A stretch of 64,000 bases of DNA from Adineta ricciae (taxonomy: Eukaryota > Rotifera > Eurotatoria > Adinetida > Adinetidae). Every line of letters begins with the position of its first letter. The first letter of the stretch is position 1. Where the stretch lies: NCBI GenBank assembly GCA_905250025.1, contig CAJNOJ010000230.1, forward strand, positions 1 through 64,000, given 5' to 3'. The notes beneath the pieces are model-generated. The model did not search any database. It was not told the origin of the DNA and was given only the letters and a program-made list of their open reading frames with translations. Shown here one piece after another: positions 48,028 to 60,567 of this stretch. A program made the translations under genes and the position numbers.

Positions 48028-50154
48028 ATGCGAACAATATTTGTTTTTCTTTGTTTATTAACTTTGATCATCATTTCTAGTCAAAGTTTATTTGATATCC
48101 ATGATCTCGATTGGTCAACTAGTCCAACAGATAATTTCTTTATGTTCGTCAATGGTCGATGGATCAATCGAACAACAATTCCATCACATGAAAGCGAATG
48201 GGGTGGACTTTTCACCGTCAAATACGAAAATACGTACAAATTGAAAAGAATCCTCGACGACTTGATTCGACATGATAAAAGTGAACCACCATTTGCAAAC
48301 GGTTCAATCGAGCACAAACTTCGAGATTTCTACTCGGCGGGTCTCGATGAGCAAGCAATTGAAGATGCTGGACTAGAACCGATAAAAGAAACATTGATTC
48401 AAATACAAAACATCCAAACGTATAAAGGATTAGTGCAGTTTTGTCTTGATTGGTATACAAAGATGAACAGTGGTTTGATATTCGATTTCGATGTGCACGC
48501 TGACGATCGAAACTCGTCAATCAATACGGTTCATTGGAAAGTAAAGTTTGCCCTTTTCATTCTTGCATACAAGTAGAGCATTCTAGCAAACAGGTATTCA
48601 ACTTCCTGAACGTGACTATTACTTTCGGAATGATCCGATCTCTAAAGATATTCGTAATCATTATACACAATACATCGATCGTCTTCTTACATTATCCAAT
48701 GAAATCATTGGAACAACGACGACGTTGGTCGATGCCGAGGATATCGTTTCACTTGAAATACAATTAGCTGTATCACATCGAACACCTTATGAATTACGTG
48801 ATGCAGAATCGAATTCGCAAACGTATCATATCAATGAACTTGATCAAATGATGCCAAATCTCAATTGGCACGAAGTTTTCTCCAAATTAACCATTGAAAA
48901 TCGAACAACTATCTTAGCTCAATCTGATTACTACCTTCTACTAGATAAATTACTTGTGCGTCAGCCATTAAACACTTGGAAAAACAAAATACGTTTTACA
49001 ATTTTACATGAACTCGCTCGATTTTTAACAAAGGACTTCGTTGAAGCTCATTTTAATATGTACGATCATTTAGTCTATGGCCAACGTACGGACAAACCCC
49101 GATGGACGAAATTGACTGAAGACATCGATCGATATCTTGGCGATTTGCTTGGTCAATTGTACATCGCACGTTATTTTCCATACGAATCTAAACAACGAAT
49201 CATGTCTCTCGTTGAGAATTTAATCGATGTTTATCAGGAACGAATTCGAAAGATAACTTGGCTGAATAATTCAACGAAACAACAAGCTATCAAGAAATTG
49301 CGAGCGATCAATATGAAAATTGCATATCCAACAATGTGGAAAACGTATGAGGATGTAGTTATTGATCGTTCATCCTATTTTCATTCATTAGTCAGCATTT
49401 TTCGACATGATTATCGAAAGAAAATGGATGATCTTCGAAAACCAGTTGATCGAAACGAATGGCTCGTTCCAGCGCAAATTGTCAATGCATTTTATGTAGG
49501 GTGAAAATATAAGTATTCTTCTAAAACTTACAATTCCGTTCACTATTTTAGTACCCACCCTTCAATGAAATAATCTTCCCAGCTGGCATTCTTCAAGAGC
49601 CATTTTTTTCATTTTTTGCTGACGATGCATTGAATTACGGTGCTATTGGATACATAATTGGTCATGAATTAACGCACAGCTTAGACGATCAAGGTAGAAA
49701 ATATGACGAGCACGGAAATCTTCATCATTGGTGGACAACGGATGATATAAATGAATTTCATTTACGTACAGAAAAGTTAATCCAGCAGTATGATGAATAT
49801 CGCATGTTGAATACGAGTATTAGCGGACGATTAACACTCGGAGAAAACATGGCTGACTTAGGTGGCTTAGAAATCGCTTATCAAGCGTTCCTACGGACGG
49901 ATCAAGCAAAGGAGAATGGATTGATCGATGGTTTTACACCTCGTGAGCGTTTCTTCTTGTCGTTCGCACGAACATGGAGAGTGAAATTAACCAACGAAAA
50001 GCTTCTCTCGAGTATTCGACAAGACCCACATGCACCGGTGCATTTAAGAATAAATGGGCCACTATCGAATATGATGGGATTCTATGAAACGTTCAATGTC
50101 ATCAAAGGTGATGGAATGTTTCGAAATGAGAACGAACGAGTTTTAGTATGGTGA
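48028..50154 (+). CDS. M13 metallopeptidase, neprilysin-like, secreted
   Basis: Three exons (48028-48540, 48587-49495, 49552-50154) give 674 residues. The N-terminus is a cleavable-looking signal peptide (MRTIFVFLCLLTLIIISSQS) rather than the usual cytosolic tail plus anchor. Family landmarks: NFFMFVNGRWINRTTIP, GIQLPERDYY, the substrate motif NAFYYPPFNEIIFPAGILQ, the zinc site HELTH, the third ligand in ENMADLGG, and a C-terminus ending VLVW. It should cleave small peptides outside the cell. The mature protein has a single Cys, and the C-terminal Cys of the animal CxxW ending is Val, so the disulfide set of animal neprilysins is absent, as in bacterial M13 enzymes. Confidence 0.9.
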
Positions 50155-50198
50155 AAATACATTGTTTGGACGTTTTTTTTTATTGATTTTTTATTCGA

Positions 50199-50204
50199 AA
50201 TAAA
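50199..50204 (+). terminator. Poly(A) signal, M13 peptidase
   Basis: AATAAA 45 bp after the stop codon, only 23 bp from the convergent gene's stop. Confidence 0.6.
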
Positions 50205-50226
50205 ACGAAAAACAATGCGTAACTAT

Positions 50227-51098
50227 TTATTGAGTAATTTGAAATGATCCTTTACCAGTATCATAAATACTGGAATGAGGATGGTGTGAACCGCATTCAC
50301 CATTACAAACTAGAACAGTTACATTGTATGCACCTGGTCCCCATTGTTCGCATGGTTCTAAAATACGAAGAAAAACAGTCAAAATGAAGAGAATTGGCTA
50401 AAATTTGCATACCTTGAGTTGGGTCACATTGTGGATCAGGTTCGGCTTTGACAGTAATTCGTTCACTGTATGTGCCTGGTTTTTGAGCTTCCAATAAGAA
50501 ACCAGCGCCAAGTGGAATGCGATCTGGTGTGTGAATTTCGACAACGAGTTCGCCAGTACCAGTTCCGTTCAATGAAACGAATGTGAAGTCAATTGAGAAT
50601 GTTGTACCTTGTCGTCCAGTTGCTGGTAAGATTGCGAATTTGGTGATTTTAGCATCACCATTGTCGTTGACTAGAAGAATCACAAAATGATGTTTCTCTT
50701 TTGATATGTGAATTCAAGAGACAATAGAACTTACCTGGACACATTTTAGCGATTTCACAGTACCAGATTGGATCAAGATCAGCTTTTTCGATCAATTTGA
50801 TGAATTCTTCGATACCAACAACATCGCAAACTAAATCGCAGATTGTGCCGATGAGTTGAGAGCCAGTTTTTTGAGCTAATGCTGTGCACAATGTGCCGCA
50901 TGTTCCGATGATGCCAGTGTCAAGAATTAAATTGAGTAAAATGTTGATTGATTGATCAGCAACATTGATGCATGTTGGGCAAAGATCAACACGTAATTCT
51001 GGTTGAACGAAAGGTGATTTGACACGTTGAATATTGAAGGTATTGGCTGCACTAGCAACACCGACAACGAGAAGAACAACGGCAAGGCTCTTATACAT
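50227..51098 (-). CDS. Saposin-B domain protein, countin-like, copy 1
   Basis: Three exons (50735-51098, 50413-50670, 50227-50357) give 250 residues. A signal peptide (MYKSLAVVLLVVGVASA) is followed by a saposin B domain with six Cys (DLCPTC, TCGTLC, TICDLVC region, YCEIAKMC at the end). The C-terminal domain of about 125 residues is a beta-sandwich-like region with GRQGTTFSIDFTF, LNGTGTGELVVEI and the strongly conserved VCNGECGSHHPHS. This pairing of saposin B with such a domain recalls Dictyostelium countin, a secreted size-sensing factor; the relation is inference. Saposin domains bind lipids. A paralogue lies directly upstream on the same strand. Confidence 0.8.
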
Positions 51099-51613
51099 GA
51101 TTTTTTGTTTTTTACACTGACGACAATTAACAATGAAATACGCTTCAAATAAATACGCCTATGGCCGAGAAAAAACACCATCTGTTCGAGAGGGCCCGAG
51201 TCTTCTGAATCCTACGACGATATTTAACAACTGGATCAGTTTCACACAATGTTTTGTTATGAATCCACTTCGAATTTCATGGTGCATGTAGTTATTCTAT
51301 GACTTTCTATGCAAATGAAAATATTGCATATTCTGCGTCGATGTCAAATAGAACTAACTGGAACGTTTTTTTTTCTTCGTTATTTCGAAAGTAGAACGTT
51401 TCGTGCTGACAGAGAACATTTTCAATATAACAGTGCAATAAAACTAGGTTATTAGAAATGTTTTTATGTTACGCAAAAGACATTCGTCAATTCGAATACA
51501 TTTGCGCATCTGTCCTCTTTTCGAGTACAAATTCAAGGTTAGATAATCCGGTCAACAACGAAAATGAAAATTCAGATCTAATAGCTATTTATTGAAAATA
51601 ATAACACGCAAGT
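51099..51613. other. Spacer between the two saposin genes
   Basis: Holds the promoter of copy 1, including a TATA-like element at 51141-51155, and the 3' flank of copy 2. No gene. Confidence 0.6.
51141..51155 (-). promoter_or_regulatory. TATA-like element of saposin copy 1
   Basis: On the minus strand this reads GTATTTATTTGAAGC, 43 bp before the ATG. A near copy (ATATTTATGTGAAGC) sits 47 bp before the ATG of copy 2, so the element was kept through the duplication. Confidence 0.45.
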
Positions 51614-52487
51614 TTATTTCTTTTTGGTAACAGTAAAAGAAGCTTTGCCGACGTCGTATGTGCCCGAATGTGGATGGTGTGAGCCGCATTCACCGTTACA
51701 GAGTTGGGCAGTTACATTGTATGTGCCAACGGGAAAATCATCGCAAAAGCCTAGAAATGATAAAAACGTTCTTTTTGTTATCAGATCAGAAAATCTCTCG
51801 AAAGCTACCTGTGGATAGATCGCAATTCCAAGCCGATAATGTTTTGAGAGCAATTCGTTCTGGATAGGTACCGGGCTTTTTCGCTTCCACTAAGAAATCA
51901 TTGCCACTTGTTTCATTACGAGAATCAACAATGTCGATACGTAACATGCTTGTACCGGTTCCATTCAATGATTTAAACGAACAATCGATGACGAATGTTG
52001 TTCCTTGGGGACCAGTATTTGGATAGACACCAAAATGTGTAAACGTAGCATCACCATGGTCGTTGACTAAACGAATCAGATTAATGGAAAAATCCATAGG
52101 TCAATTTCTCCTACTTTCACACATATGAGCCATTTCGCAGTACCAGATTGGATCGAGATCAGCCGAAATAATCAAACGGATGAATTCATCAATACCGACA
52201 GCATCACAGGCTAAGTCACAAATCGTGCCAATAAGTTCCGATTTGGTTTTATTCGCAACAATATCGCACAACTTTTGACAATTTTCCATGATGCCTTCGT
52301 CAAGGATAATATTAAGAATAACATTAATGGCCTCAACAGCTTCATCTATACACGTGGGACACAGATCAAGACCAACATCTTTTGTATGAACATTAGGCGT
52401 GAGACGTTGAAGATTACTCGCCGGTTTTTGAAATGCACCCGATACTCCAAAAATAGCAACAAGAAGATAGATGACAACCTTGTACAT
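51614..52487 (-). CDS. Saposin-B domain protein, countin-like, copy 2
   Basis: Three exons (52115-52487, 51809-52066, 51614-51750) give 255 residues, with introns at the same places and phases as in copy 1. Signal peptide MYKVVIYLLVAIFGVSGA, saposin B domain (DLCPTCIDEAVEAINVILN, NCQKLC, TICDLACDAVGIDEFI, WYCEMAHMC), then the C-terminal domain with GPQGTTFVIDCSF, LNGTGTSMLRIDI and LCNGECGSHHPHSGTYD. One extra Cys appears in the second domain. The two copies clearly differ along their length, so the duplication is not recent. Secreted and lipid-binding by family; biological role unknown. Confidence 0.8.
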
Positions 52488-52533
52488 GATTGTTTTTTGT
52501 TATCGCTTATGAAAGTTGAAAGCACTTCATAAT

Positions 52534-52548
52534 GCTTCACATAAATAT
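52534..52548 (-). promoter_or_regulatory. TATA-like element of saposin copy 2
   Basis: Minus strand reads ATATTTATGTGAAGC, matching the element before copy 1 at 13 of 15 positions. Confidence 0.45.
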
Positions 52549-52717
52549 CCTTCGAATGAGAAAACTAACAAGCTGTTGGCAAGAACTAATCATGTTGGTT
52601 TTATCATATCAATGCTAGACAAGTGGTTAGATTTTCACATGATATATTTTGTTAGAAGTCGACACCATTGATTTGTTATTGTTTCGAAAGAGAGATGACG
52701 AACTATTGAACATATTT

Positions 52718-54566
52718 TATTTATTAAAAGCCCAGATTTTAACACAATTTTCGCGCGGAATTCTCTTTACGTTCAATTCAGCAAAGAGATTGTCTTCGTC
52801 TTCATCTTCACTAACAGTAACTCGAATATCGCCCGCAAAACGTCGTTGACCGGATGAAGTAGCAAACAATGGCCTTTTCGGATGAATACTAAATCAAACA
52901 TACACAGAATTATGTAATTGCACTGAACAAACAGCTCTACCTGATTCCATTTGTACAATCATTATGAGCTAAGAAATCCAGAACAGGCGTTGAGGAATCA
53001 TTGATATCCCAACCTAAAACATGACCGTTGGAATTCCCAGTGACGAGCGTCATAGATGATCTATTTAGGAACGTAAATATGATTTTCTTTCGATTGATCA
53101 ATACATTCTCTCACGGGTCAACGTCAAAATAAATCCGTTGATTAGTGTTCACCTCACGTTGAAAAGTTGCCAATGTTTCTCCTAAATTCCTCATATCCCA
53201 ACAGAGTATCATTCCGTCCTACAATAGAGAAATAATTTGAATTAATACATCTTCCTCTTTACTTTTCGAGCGCCACTATAGAGTCGATTTCCATCAGCAG
53301 AAAATTGTATATGAGTTATGCCACCAGTATGACCATGGAGAACTGCGATCAACTCTCCATTCATATCCCCATAGATTCCAACTAGATAACAACGAATCAT
53401 ATAGCCGACGGATTAGTTTCAAAAAAATGACGAACTCGTTTTAGCATAGGAGCCAGCTGCATACATTCCAGGTATTTGTGAATTGAATGATAAACAGCTG
53501 ATAATTCCTGATTGATAGATATCACTCGTTCGGTCTAAATAAATCCTTTGATAGCATCGAACTTTGATGAAGAAAAGGTAGTACCACAAGTATTCCATTG
53601 TGCAACACAAGAACCAGGTCGTTGAATGTCGAATGCCCGAATTGTTCGATCGTAACCACAGTAGAGTCGGCAGGATTGCAATTCAAATCCCAGCGAATGT
53701 GCAGCAACCAGTTCTTCCTAACCGTGAGAAACTTCTTTATTTCTGCATTTTAGTCTATTTCCCTACCAAATGATTGAATGCTTTATAGGATGCACGCACT
53801 TGACCAGTATAGGCATCAAATAAATGTACGGGATTGTCTCGGCAGCTGCTGAAGATACTGAGAAAAGCACAACAATAGAATAGATAAAGACTGATGCACA
53901 CTTACAAACAAGTGTCACTTTGATTTGAATCCATGTACGGATACCACTGAAAATCGTAGATCAATTCAGGTTCTTTTAAATGCAGAACAGCGTTCTAAAG
54001 ATTCTATACAGTATTTCTTTGCAATACTACTACCAATGAATGTTACAATATCCTCGTTCGACGGTAATCTGTCATATGGAACTTCGAACACGCGTAATTG
54101 ATGATCGTCACTGTTTGTTAGCAAACAAAGGCCGTCGGGTGACCTGAAAGATGAAAACAATTTCATTTTTGTCCTTCGAGGGAGAACTTTACCAATTTAC
54201 CATTTACATCCTTTTAAAAAATTATTCGATCGCCTCGGTGTATGTGTAGGCAATTGAAATTCCTGATTCAATATTAGCAACGGCGTTTGATCTATTATTG
54301 CATTTCGTTTTTCTCTAATTAAGCGATCGATATTTTATTAAATGAATACGCAAGGAGAATTCTACGAACTCTGTTGTAGTTTGCGGTGATAAGCGTGGGA
54401 TTTGTTCAATCGATGAACTTGCTGTTGTCGGAGTGTTAACAGAAAGTTTAGCTAATTGATCTGATGGAGAACTTGTTACTACATTCGGTTGAGAAAAAGC
54501 TTTCGTGATCGCTTGCAGCAAAGCTGGATCAAGTACAGATGTTCGTTTCTTCTCTGTAACTGACAT
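52718..54566 (-). CDS. WRAP53: WRAP53/TCAB1, Cajal-body WD40 protein
   Basis: A multi-exon gene with short introns. The N-terminus ([19 protein letters not shown]) is Ser/Thr-rich and disordered. The WD40 propeller then follows the WRAP53 order: [164 protein letters not shown] and [13 protein letters not shown]53 binds the CAB box of scaRNAs and telomerase RNA and brings them to Cajal bodies. It is shorter than the human protein (548 residues), mostly at the N-terminus. It ends with KIWAFNK. Confidence 0.88.
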
Positions 54567-54751
54567 ACTCGTTAGATTTTCGTAGTTTACAAAAATCTAC
54601 AAGTAGGTTTTTTCAATGAAATGACCAATAGATGAGTTTTGTCTATGTATCTTGCACGTATTATATTTAAAAGTTGAAAAAAATCGAAAGCAACGACAAG
54701 TTTTCGGGATTTTTGCTTCATAAAATGATACAACAGAGAAAACAGACAACA

Positions 54752-57700
54752 TTAATATTGTTTCAATTTCGCTTGACCAAGAAAGTATGCCAACACTCGA
54801 TCGATAACATATGCTAAAACGACATCACCAAGCACAACATAAAAAACAATCAGCCGCATCTGAAACGAGAGAAAACAGTCCATGAAATGAGCGTCGTAGA
54901 CGAATATTCGTTCTTACATCGTCAGGAATAAGTACAATTTGAAATTGTTCCGTAAGTTGAGGAAGTAGATTGAAGATAAGACTGACAACAAGTGAAAATG
55001 AAAAGACGATGCTATAGAGAAGCGGCTTATTCGAACGAAGACTTTCCATGAATGGGTGACCCTGCAAAACACGAAGAAAATTCCGGATTCATTTTCATTG
55101 AGTCGTCTTACTTGATAGTTTACAGCAAATGTCGCTATCTGCAGAGTTACCGACATGATATAAACACATGAATTGACTAGATTCGGCGAAAATTCCGCTT
55201 CTAGATCAGCAAATTCTTCCGTTCTAGAATTCAAATCAGAAAGTTGTATTTTCGTTTCCGATGAAAAGATCTCATCGTCGTACTTTGGTGGAATTCTTTT
55301 ATGTGCTTCATTGACAACAAAGATTAACGCTGTTAAATGTATGGCAAATTGTCCTAGAACCGATATTAATGTATATAGATTGAATATATTTGGCAGTGGT
55401 CGTTCCCGAGCCAATGTTTTCAATGGCTAAAAGAAAAACAGACGTAAATTACTTCGTCAGCGACTCTAATCTTTGTCACAATATCATCCTTTCTTTCAAG
55501 ACAAAAAGTTTACATCATTCGAAGTATTTACCTTCGATCTTGATATGAACAAGAAACAGCCAGCTAGTAAAAGACCTTGAAGCGTATGTTGTCCATCACT
55601 AAACTTGATTCCGTCAAGATAGAGTACACTTAAACTATAGGCCAAGATCAATGCATTTAATGCGAGAATTTTAAACATTTGTAATGTTGTTACGAGTGTA
55701 CAACGACCTTGTTTGATGATATGACAAACTAGAAGAGAGCTAATTTGAAGAGAAAAGGTTTTGATGTGAGAACGTACCGCATTGAATTGTTGATGTGCGG
55801 GATGTAAATGGTGCAGCTATGGATGCATCGCCAAGTCGGACGATGGTTTGTTCATTTTCGTCCATTTGTTTGTAAAGTTCTTCGATACGTTTCTATAACA
55901 AAGACGAAAACATTATTGGTAATTAAATCTAAATCCTAGTTTACTTTTGTTTGTTCACGAGCACGCTGCGCTGCTTCTGCTGGCGTAAGAGCTTGTTGCT
56001 GGGGTGAAGCTGTTGCCACTGCCGGTGGTTGCACATTGCTGGCAGATGTTGTCGTATTATCTTGTTGTTGTTCTGCTCGTTTAGCAGCAACGCCGGTCAA
56101 TAGAGCCACACCTTGAACATTTTCAACTCTATCACGAAATCACATTCAACATTCTACTTACCAACATGTGCGTGTTTAAGTGCGGCAACATCGTTCGTAC
56201 CATCACCACACATCAGTGTAACAAAGCCAAGATTGTTCAATTTGATAACCACTTGTTCCTAATTCGATTGAGATAGTGATCGAAAGTATGAAATACAGAA
56301 AAACAATACCTTTTGCTTTGGTGATACACGAGCAAAGACTTTCACATGAGGCATTATGGCATTTAAAAATGAAGTTGGTAACGTGCTAAGATGAGCCAAA
56401 CCCTACAGAATAGAAGAGAATAGGCAAGAAATATTCAATTTGCAACAAGTTTACTTCTCCAGTAACACAAAGATCGTATTCTCCCGTCAAATTTCGTATG
56501 TTCGATGGCTGTATTGGTAGATTCTTATCTTTATTCACTGATTCCCATTTCCATGCACTTGTGTCTAAATCAATTCATTTCATAACCGAATATTTCCTTT
56601 CGAACGTTCACATACCAGCAGTCGGAGCAGTGAGAACCAACAATGGTTTGCGTGTAAAGTGTAATTCTTTTGCTACATGGCAAGCAGTCAGTGGATTGTC
56701 ACCTGTGATCATCGTTAACTGAAAGAAAAATGGTTCGATTCAATTATCGAAAACAAATCATCAACGAACATGGTGAGAAGAATGACGAAGTTCTCGAATC
56801 ATTGCTTTCGAATCCGGTTTCAATGGACATGACAGTACTACAAAGCCACAAAAATCCAAATCGCATTCCACAGAATTACGTGTTGGATATTGTTCTCGTA
56901 ACTAAAGCAAAACGTCAGTGTGGAATTCAAATTTAGAGCAACAAACTTGTTGGTTCGACAGTATTCCAAGTGATCGATGTCCCAATGCCAGAACACGTGC
57001 TCCTTGTCTTGATAACCGTAAATAAATTTCATCATAACGATCAGGTACTTTGCTAAACTAAAAATACACAAACAAAATCGATTGGCTTATTTTTATGCAC
57101 TCAGATATGTTTACATAACAATCTTCGTTGTCGAAATCGTTTTGTTTTTCGACTCAGAGTGGTGCATGGTAAAATCATTATTATGCACTAGTATTGTTTT
57201 ATTTTTCATTTCGTACGTCAACTTTCTCTTACATATATTTGATTTCATTCAATGGCTCTCCGACTGAAGAATCAAGTTTATGGGCAAATTCTTATCAAAG
57301 ATGATCAACCGACGTTCACGGGCGACGAAATTCTCTACATTTTCGTTCGAGAATCTCTTCAGCACGATGTCGATTGTACTGAATTGGGATCAAAAACAAT
57401 TCAATTACATCGAGGACAGGCAATGCCAATTTATTTCCAGTGTCTCTACAATCCTAACCAAGCACATATGAATTTCGAGGAAATCAAAGCGATTCCTGGG
57501 GGTCTGACAATATCTGTAACAATCGAACGTAATGACGAGATACTCTATATAAACAACATTAACACACCACTTCTTGATCATATTAATATTCAATTAGTTA
57601 AACATGAATAGCGGGGAAAATGGAATACGTCAGCTCAGTGTTTGAGTATTATATGTTTGTAAATCATTATCTCTCATTTTGTATGAATAGCAAATCATCC

Positions 57701-60567
57701 TCCGTATTTCCATTTTGTTTTGTAAGGAAAAAATTAATAAATTCCAAGCGCACATACCATCGGTTTCAGTGTTTCCGGTGCTCCTTTGACAGCCACGATG
57801 TAGGTTGTTTCATTGCTCGAAGGCGATGGAGTTTGTCCAGCAATAACTGACATACGCTTCAAAGCGCTGAGGAAATGATAACGTTGAATTATTTGCCAGC
57901 GTCCCGCACGACCTTTCACAGGCGTGACTGTATCACCGCGTGTAACTGTCCATTCCAATGCATGCAATGTCGCTTTTTCTAATGGATCACCAATGATTTC
58001 ACCGTCAAGATTAGCTAATGCATGGCAAGTCAAAAGAACTTGCTTCACAGGTGATTGTACATCGATTTTTACTAATGGAACGGGATCATCAGAACTAGAA
58101 TACATGAAAATGTTCTATTAAATGCAGAAGATCGTTGGGGGTAAGCTTTACTCTTGTATTCCAGCAACACCTTCGACTACGAGATCGTCACTTGTCAATG
58201 TGCCAGTTTTGTCAAAGCAACATATATCAACTTTTCCGGCAAATGGGATGCGGAATGGTTCAGTACAATAGATAACTAAGTAAGGGTGTTATAGGTCAAA
58301 TATGAAGTGTTTCGCTGATGAGAATAACTTACGGAGTTTAACTAAAGCAATCAAAGACGTGTTCACCGCAAGCGATAATTCAATCGGTAGTTCCGGCGGA
58401 ACGACAGACGTCAAAATCAATGTACATTCGATGAATAATTTGTAGCGATTACGTCTGGGATCCTTTGTACCTAGAATCGAATAAGTCTTAGTATTGAATT
58501 TCGACTAAAATTTAGAAACATTCCGTCAGTGACTCTAATCTTATGAGATTTCTCATTTTCATTGAATCAAAAGACTTTTTTATCCATCATCCGAAATGTT
58601 CTATTTGGTTGATCATTTACCTTCGATCCAAACGTACGATGCCGCAACAATGGCAAAGATAAGAAGAAATAAGATAAAGAGAAAGGTTTCTAAATTGTTT
58701 GCCGTCACTCGTTTAACACTGTATAAGATCGTTTTCAATAATTTGCCTTGAGATGTACTAAAACCAGTTCGAAGTGCATAAGCAATACAACCATTGTCAC
58801 CCGCTAGAAGAAAACACTGTCTTGCGACAAAATGTATCAACAAACGAACTACCTTTCATTCCACCCTGCATCTTTGCTGGTGGAGTGTGTTGAACAATTC
58901 GTGTACCAGCTGATAACACATGTAATTTTGCATGACGTTCAAAATCGAACACTGTACTTTCATCGGCATTTTCAATTGGTTCCTAAAAGCAAACGTAAGA
59001 AATTAATCTCCTCATATAAATCGAATTTATCAACATTAATTGACAGTCAGTACGTCAATGAAATAGAAAAGTACATAATCATCGGAGACGATCTTCTTAC
59101 TTTCATTTGTGGTATGGATTCGCCTGTTAACATGGATTCATCGACAATGCATTGTCCACGTAAGAGTAACATATCACAAGGCAATGGATTGTTTTCATTA
59201 TTTCGGAGAATGGAACATAGATCACCTGGTAGAATATCTGTTGTATCAATTTTAATCCATTTGCGTTGACGATAGACATTGATTTTGTACGGTTGATTAC
59301 CCATTTGACGAATCATAGCCATATTACGTTTCTGCTGTTGAACTAATGTTATCTCGAAGACGATCAACATAAATAATGTCAATAAACTGTAGTACCTAAA
59401 AACCAAGAAAAACAAACAATTTCGTTAGTTTTGTTTTCTTCAGCAGTTTTCAATTGAAATGGGTTTAGAATCATGTTTATCGATCATTCGTTTATCTGAC
59501 GACCGTCGTTGGATTCATCCTTGAAGTGTGCACTTCATATTTTCTGTATTCAGATTATACTAGGATAGAAATTCTCCTCAAATCAAGATTTGATCGGAGT
59601 GGTGCATGTAGAATCATCATCATGACAGAAAATATCCTCTCTTTCGCAAAATAAGTCGGACTTACCAATATTCATCTAAACACCAGAGTAGAACGCAAAA
59701 TACTTGAAAGACGAAAAATGGTGCCGTTGCTCGTTCAATAAATAAGTCGATAAACTTCGGAATATCAATCACCATTCTAACAACAACGAAATGTAAGATA
59801 CGTGAAACTTCGAAAGAAATTTGTTTACTTATTAAGTCCAAAATTCCATGTTCCTTGATCGATTTCATCTTGAGTTTGATAACCTTTTGATTGGAGATAC
59901 GATTGAAATGAGTTTGATAATGGATAGTCAATGGTTTTGAACGTCTTCTTTTCACTTTCGTCGTAGATATATCGGCATTTTTGAAAAATAAACCACGATT
60001 GTTCACGATGGTCATGAGGATTCTAAATGAATCAATGGGACTGCGAAGATTTTCGAAGCAAATCTCTTACTTTTCCATGATGAAGTGGCACCATTTCTGA
60101 ATAACCATTGTTTGCTGTTGGTTTTACGACAACGAGTTCGGCTCTCCGCGGATCTTTTTCCTTGAAAATCAAACATCGATGATACTTAGGCAAGAGAAAA
60201 ACAGGAGCAACTTTCTTACAGGTATACATTGCATGAATGCACGTATCTCCACAAACCAGTAACAAAACAGACATGTAATGATTTGTAGAAGTGCAATGAT
60301 GACAGTAACAATCATTCCTAATTCGGGATATTCTCCTAGACCGAAATGAAAGGCCCATACGAAGAACCATATAGCATAGAGGGCGAAGAAAGGTCCTATG
60401 TTTAAGTGTAAATGATAATTTTTGGAACGGTATAATGATATGGAATAAATATCATCGTTGAATGGAACAGATCCAATTTGATTTGATTTTCGAGATGATG
60501 AGATTAAAGTCTAAATTGAACGAATGAGAAACCGAACTAAAAGGAGGAAATTCGAGTTTACCGTCAT
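54752..60567 (-). CDS. ATP13A1: P5A-type ATPase, ATP13A1/Spf1-like
   Basis: A large multi-exon gene whose first coding exon is only ATG-ACG (60562-60567). Motifs in order: N-terminal membrane pairs, [20 protein letters not shown], actuator TGES within [13 protein letters not shown], the P5A signature [12 protein letters not shown], the phosphorylation site [10 protein letters not shown] (about 58203-58235), [44 protein letters not shown], and C-terminal helices with [20 protein letters not shown] and [13 protein letters not shown]5A ATPases reside in the ER and extract misinserted transmembrane helices. Near-complete match to animal ATP13A1. The 700-bp intron at 57058-57757, far longer than the others, contains a separate plus-strand gene. 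Confidence 0.94.
57252..57611 (+). CDS. YbaY/YscW-like small beta protein nested in an ATP13A1 intron
   Basis: An intronless 119-residue frame lies on the strand opposite ATP13A1, wholly inside its 57058-57757 intron. Sequence features: [35 protein letters not shown], then a conserved [14 protein letters not shown], then [19 protein letters not shown], ending [11 protein letters not shown]. The pattern of a G-x-I opening strand, a middle G-x-x-x-P-I-x-F and a late beta hairpin matches the YbaY/YscW lipoprotein-chaperone fold (PF09619), mostly bacterial. No signal peptide or lipobox here, so probably cytosolic. Function unknown. Codons look like those of host genes. Horizontal origin is plausible; the family call is moderate. 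Confidence 0.65.
   Translation: MALRLKNQVYGQILIKDDQPTFTGDEILYIFVRESLQHDVDCTELGSKTIQLHRGQAMPIYFQCLYNPNQAHMNFEEIKAIPGGLTISVTIERNDEILYINNINTPLLDHINIQLVKHE

Noticed and set aside
56498-56936. Plus-strand frames over the ATP13A1 3' half
   Set aside because: The minus strand here carries conserved P-type ATPase motifs; these frames are shadows.
60032-60370. Minus-strand frame of 112 codons
   Set aside because: It is an off-frame reading of ATP13A1 exon 2; the correct frame gives the membrane helices.
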